The position numbers were made by a program, and so were the translations under genes. This document shows positions 62,446 through 64,000 of a DNA stretch of 64,000 nucleotides, one piece after another. Positions within the stretch are counted from its first letter, which is position 1, and every line of letters begins with the position of its first letter. The stretch spans positions 1 to 64,000 of the forward strand of contig CAVPUY010000009.1 of NCBI GenBank assembly GCA_963709075.1. Reading direction: 5' to 3'. The DNA comes from Palsa-506 sp963709075 (GTDB lineage Bacteria > Actinomycetota > Actinomycetes > Streptosporangiales > Streptosporangiaceae). The notes under the pieces are model-generated. The model did no database searches and was not told where the DNA came from. It saw only the letters and a list, made by a program, of their open reading frames with translations.

Positions 62446-62853
62446 CACGGGTCGGCAACACGGTCCCTGATCTGGTGGACCGGCTCGTGTACGTCTCCGC
62501 ATGGTCGTGTGTGCAGCGGTCGAAGCCCGTCGAGTACATGCAGGAGCCCGAGTTCGGCGCCCACCTGCTGGCTCCGCTGGCCGCGTTGAATGTGGGGGAC
62601 CCGGCCGCGCTCGGTGCCGGGCGGGCCAATTACAGCACCGCTGACCCGGCGTTGCTCGCCGCCCTCAAGGCCTACATTCGTCTCACCGGCGACCGGTCCC
62701 TTCCAGAGGCCATGCAGGACCGGCTGATCGCTGAGGGCAACGCCTTGACACCTGACAACCCCGTACGACGTGGTCACCCTGGCGACCAGCCATACCGGAT
62801 TCCTGCTCCAGCCGGCGGAGGTGGCCGGCATCCTCGACCAGCTGGCCGCTTAG
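62446..62853 (+). pseudogene. alpha/beta hydrolase, C-terminal part with a frameshift
   Basis: VGNTVPDLVDRLVYVSAWSC, then EYMQEPEFGAHLLAPLAALN, then RSLPEAMQDRLIAEGNALTP, DNP, then after dropping one C from CCCC (about 62759-62763) YDVVTLATSHTGFLLQPAEV, AGILDQLAA and stop. The His in TSHTGF would be the catalytic one. The nucleophile part is missing. Confidence 0.6.
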
Positions 62854-62958
62854 CGCCCGGATGGCGGCACGGAACTGGACGGACACCGTCATCGTGTCTG
62901 AAGGCCTTGGCCGTAAAGCGGCAGTTCAGCGGCTTGCCGTGCGGTGAAGAAGGTCTGT

Positions 62959-63007
62959 CTACAAACCGTCGGCTTAGCCTACGGTTGGTTCGAAACCCGA
63001 CACACTG
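62959..63007 (+). other. att-like site D: degenerate 3' half of tRNA-Tyr
   Basis: CTACAAACCGTCGGCTTAGC continues as CTACGGTTGGTTCGAAACCC and then GACACACTG. Compared with site B, AACCGTCGGCTTAGCCTACG and TTGGTTCGAA are identical apart from two one-base insertions (in the T stem and after the T loop), and the acceptor end has decayed. The variable-arm stem GGC-TTA-GCC is intact. It lies 58 kb from site B, in the same orientation, and closes the accessory region before the FUSC gene. Confidence 0.7.
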
Positions 63008-63095
63008 ATGGCCGCAGTAGAGAACTCAGGGCGAACGGGAGCGCGCGCCGAGGCACCCGCAGCCGGCTGTGTCTGCTGCGGGCGATCTTCGCAAC

Positions 63096-64000
63096 TCAGT
63101 TGCGGTCGCCTGATTTGCGGACCAGTTCACTGACGAGGTGCCTGCTGAGGTCGGCTAGGTGCTGGGCAGCGTTCCACTCCTGGCGGCCGGCGAATTGCGC
63201 GGCTTGACGTTCGAGGTGGTCCTGGCAGTCGGAGGCGCCAGCCAGTTCGTTGCGGTCCGGCGGGGCAGATCGCAGGTCGGCCAGTTGGCGGACCGGGCCG
63301 GTGAGCGTCCGAAGCATCGCGGCATAGCTCTCGGCGAATGACGCCGGGAGGCCAAGCGGCTCGTCTCCGGCGGCAGCGTCCATCAGGACCCGGGCGACAG
63401 CCCGGAGCCGGGCCGTCAGTTCCTCCAGGGAATCGAGCACCACGCCGTCGGGGCGCGGCACTGCCCGCTCGACTCTGGCCCGCGGGTTCCATCGCAGGCT
63501 CTCCCGCGCGTTCCGCGCAGCGGCTCGTGCCTGCTGCGCCGCTCCACTGAGCTGCCGCTCGTGCAGCGGCCAGGACTTCCCCGGGGAGTACCGGTCGGCC
63601 GCCGCGCCGGCTAGGTCGTCCAGGGCGGCGGCGATATCCTCACCCCATTGCCGGACCGCGTGCTCGGCCGGGCGCAGCTGCAGCGGCGGGAACACCAGGA
63701 CATTGACCGCGAGCCCGGTGACCACCCCGATGCCCACGTCGATTAGCCGGGGGGTGAGATAGTGCAGCGGCTGATAGCCGCCTATCAGCAGCACGAACAA
63801 TGCCGTGAAGGTAACCTCCGTGCTCTGCCCGCCCAGCCGGCGCCAGCTGCCGATCACCACCCCGGCCAGCACGACTACTGCGATGCCCGCGATCGACGGA
63901 CCCAGCGCCACGGCCACCGGAATCGACAGCACGGCGCCGAGCACGAACCCGGCCACGTACTGGAGGCCCTCGCGCAAAGACCGGGCCACCGTGGGGGATA
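63096..64000 (-). CDS. FUSC/aromatic-acid-exporter-like membrane protein, 5' end outside window
   Basis: The visible part has about six N-terminal helices (LQYVAGFVLGAVLSIPVAVA, LGPSIAGIAVVVLAGVVIGS, TALFVLLIGGYQPLHYLTPR, LIDVGIGVVTGLAVNVLVFP), then a cytoplasmic helical domain of about 190 residues. This is the ArAE/FUSC family of efflux proteins for aromatic or amphiphilic acids. The frame is open beyond 63989 to the window edge (SPTVARSLREG), so the annotated GTG at 63989 is probably internal. It lies beyond the degenerate tRNA copy and may belong to the core chromosome. Confidence 0.8.
   Translation of the reverse strand, partial: SPTVARSLREGLQYVAGFVLGAVLSIPVAVALGPSIAGIAVVVLAGVVIGSWRRLGGQSTEVTFTALFVLLIGGYQPLHYLTPRLIDVGIGVVTGLAVNVLVFPPLQLRPAEHAVRQWGEDIAAALDDLAGAAADRYSPGKSWPLHERQLSGAAQQARAAARNARESLRWNPRARVERAVPRPDGVVLDSLEELTARLRAVARVLMDAAAGDEPLGLPASFAESYAAMLRTLTGPVRQLADLRSAPPDRNELAGASDCQDHLERQAAQFAGRQEWNAAQHLADLSRHLVSELVRKSGDRN

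Overview
The window is about 64 kb of very GC-rich DNA (near 70% by eye). GTG starts are common, and so are ATGA stop-start overlaps. The protein families point to a filamentous actinomycete, probably of the Streptosporangiales type (SHOCT/DUF6325 pairs, MalT-like LuxR giants, membrane kinase-flippase proteins, many IS481/IS110/IS6/IS21 relics). That assignment is an inference from gene content only.

Layout. 0-5 kb: the 5' end of a LuxR/AAA regulator, a small conserved protein, an IS481 stub, a coupled pair of conserved hypotheticals, a toxin-antitoxin operon with an operator-like palindrome, and a frameshifted gene. 5-13.8 kb: an accessory zone with a lectin stub, a frameshifted GH15-like hydrolase, IS1634 and IS110 stubs, an intact SRAP/HMCES-type abasic-site protein and a run of amputated gene ends. 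14-17.3 kb: an amidoligase-like protein with a membrane anchor and a long Thr-Pro tail, and a PIG-V-like mannosyltransferase. 17.5-20.4 kb: an IS3 element carrying a nested IS4 element, both with inverted repeats and target duplications still readable. 21-26.4 kb: a three-gene, translationally coupled membrane operon (kinase-like plus flippase-like, PAP2 phosphatase, PAP2-like plus kinase). 26.6-32.1 kb: more truncated genes, including a tyrosine-integrase remnant. 32.2-44 kb: a TetR/VOC/PNPOx-like/YdeI cluster with a clear operator, a membrane protein, a MalT-like regulator flanked by inverted repeats, a phosphoesterase and a flavin monooxygenase. 44.6-49.2 kb: a low-GC broken gene, an IS21 relic, a secreted seven-repeat protein and small exported proteins. 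49.5-62.2 kb: the most coherent block. It holds methyltransferases, an MDR dehydrogenase, a PTPS-like protein, a histidine phosphatase, a CDP-alcohol transferase/LTA-synthase-like fusion, a flippase-like protein, GTP cyclohydrolase II, an acyltransferase and a glycosyltransferase. It could make and export a GTP-derived (pteridine- or pyrimidine-type) glycoconjugate. 62.2-64 kb: two gene stubs, a degenerate tRNA copy and a FUSC-type exporter that runs off the window.

Two themes tie the window together. First, four places carry pieces of the 3' half of a tRNA-Tyr gene or its 3' flank (about 1.0, 4.85, 27.94 and 62.96 kb), and an integrase stub lies at 29.5 kb. This reads as repeated integration and decay at a tRNA-Tyr attachment site. 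Second, an unusual number of genes are broken by single-base indels, often in homopolymers. This is either genuine decay of an island or consensus errors from long reads; the sequence alone cannot say which.
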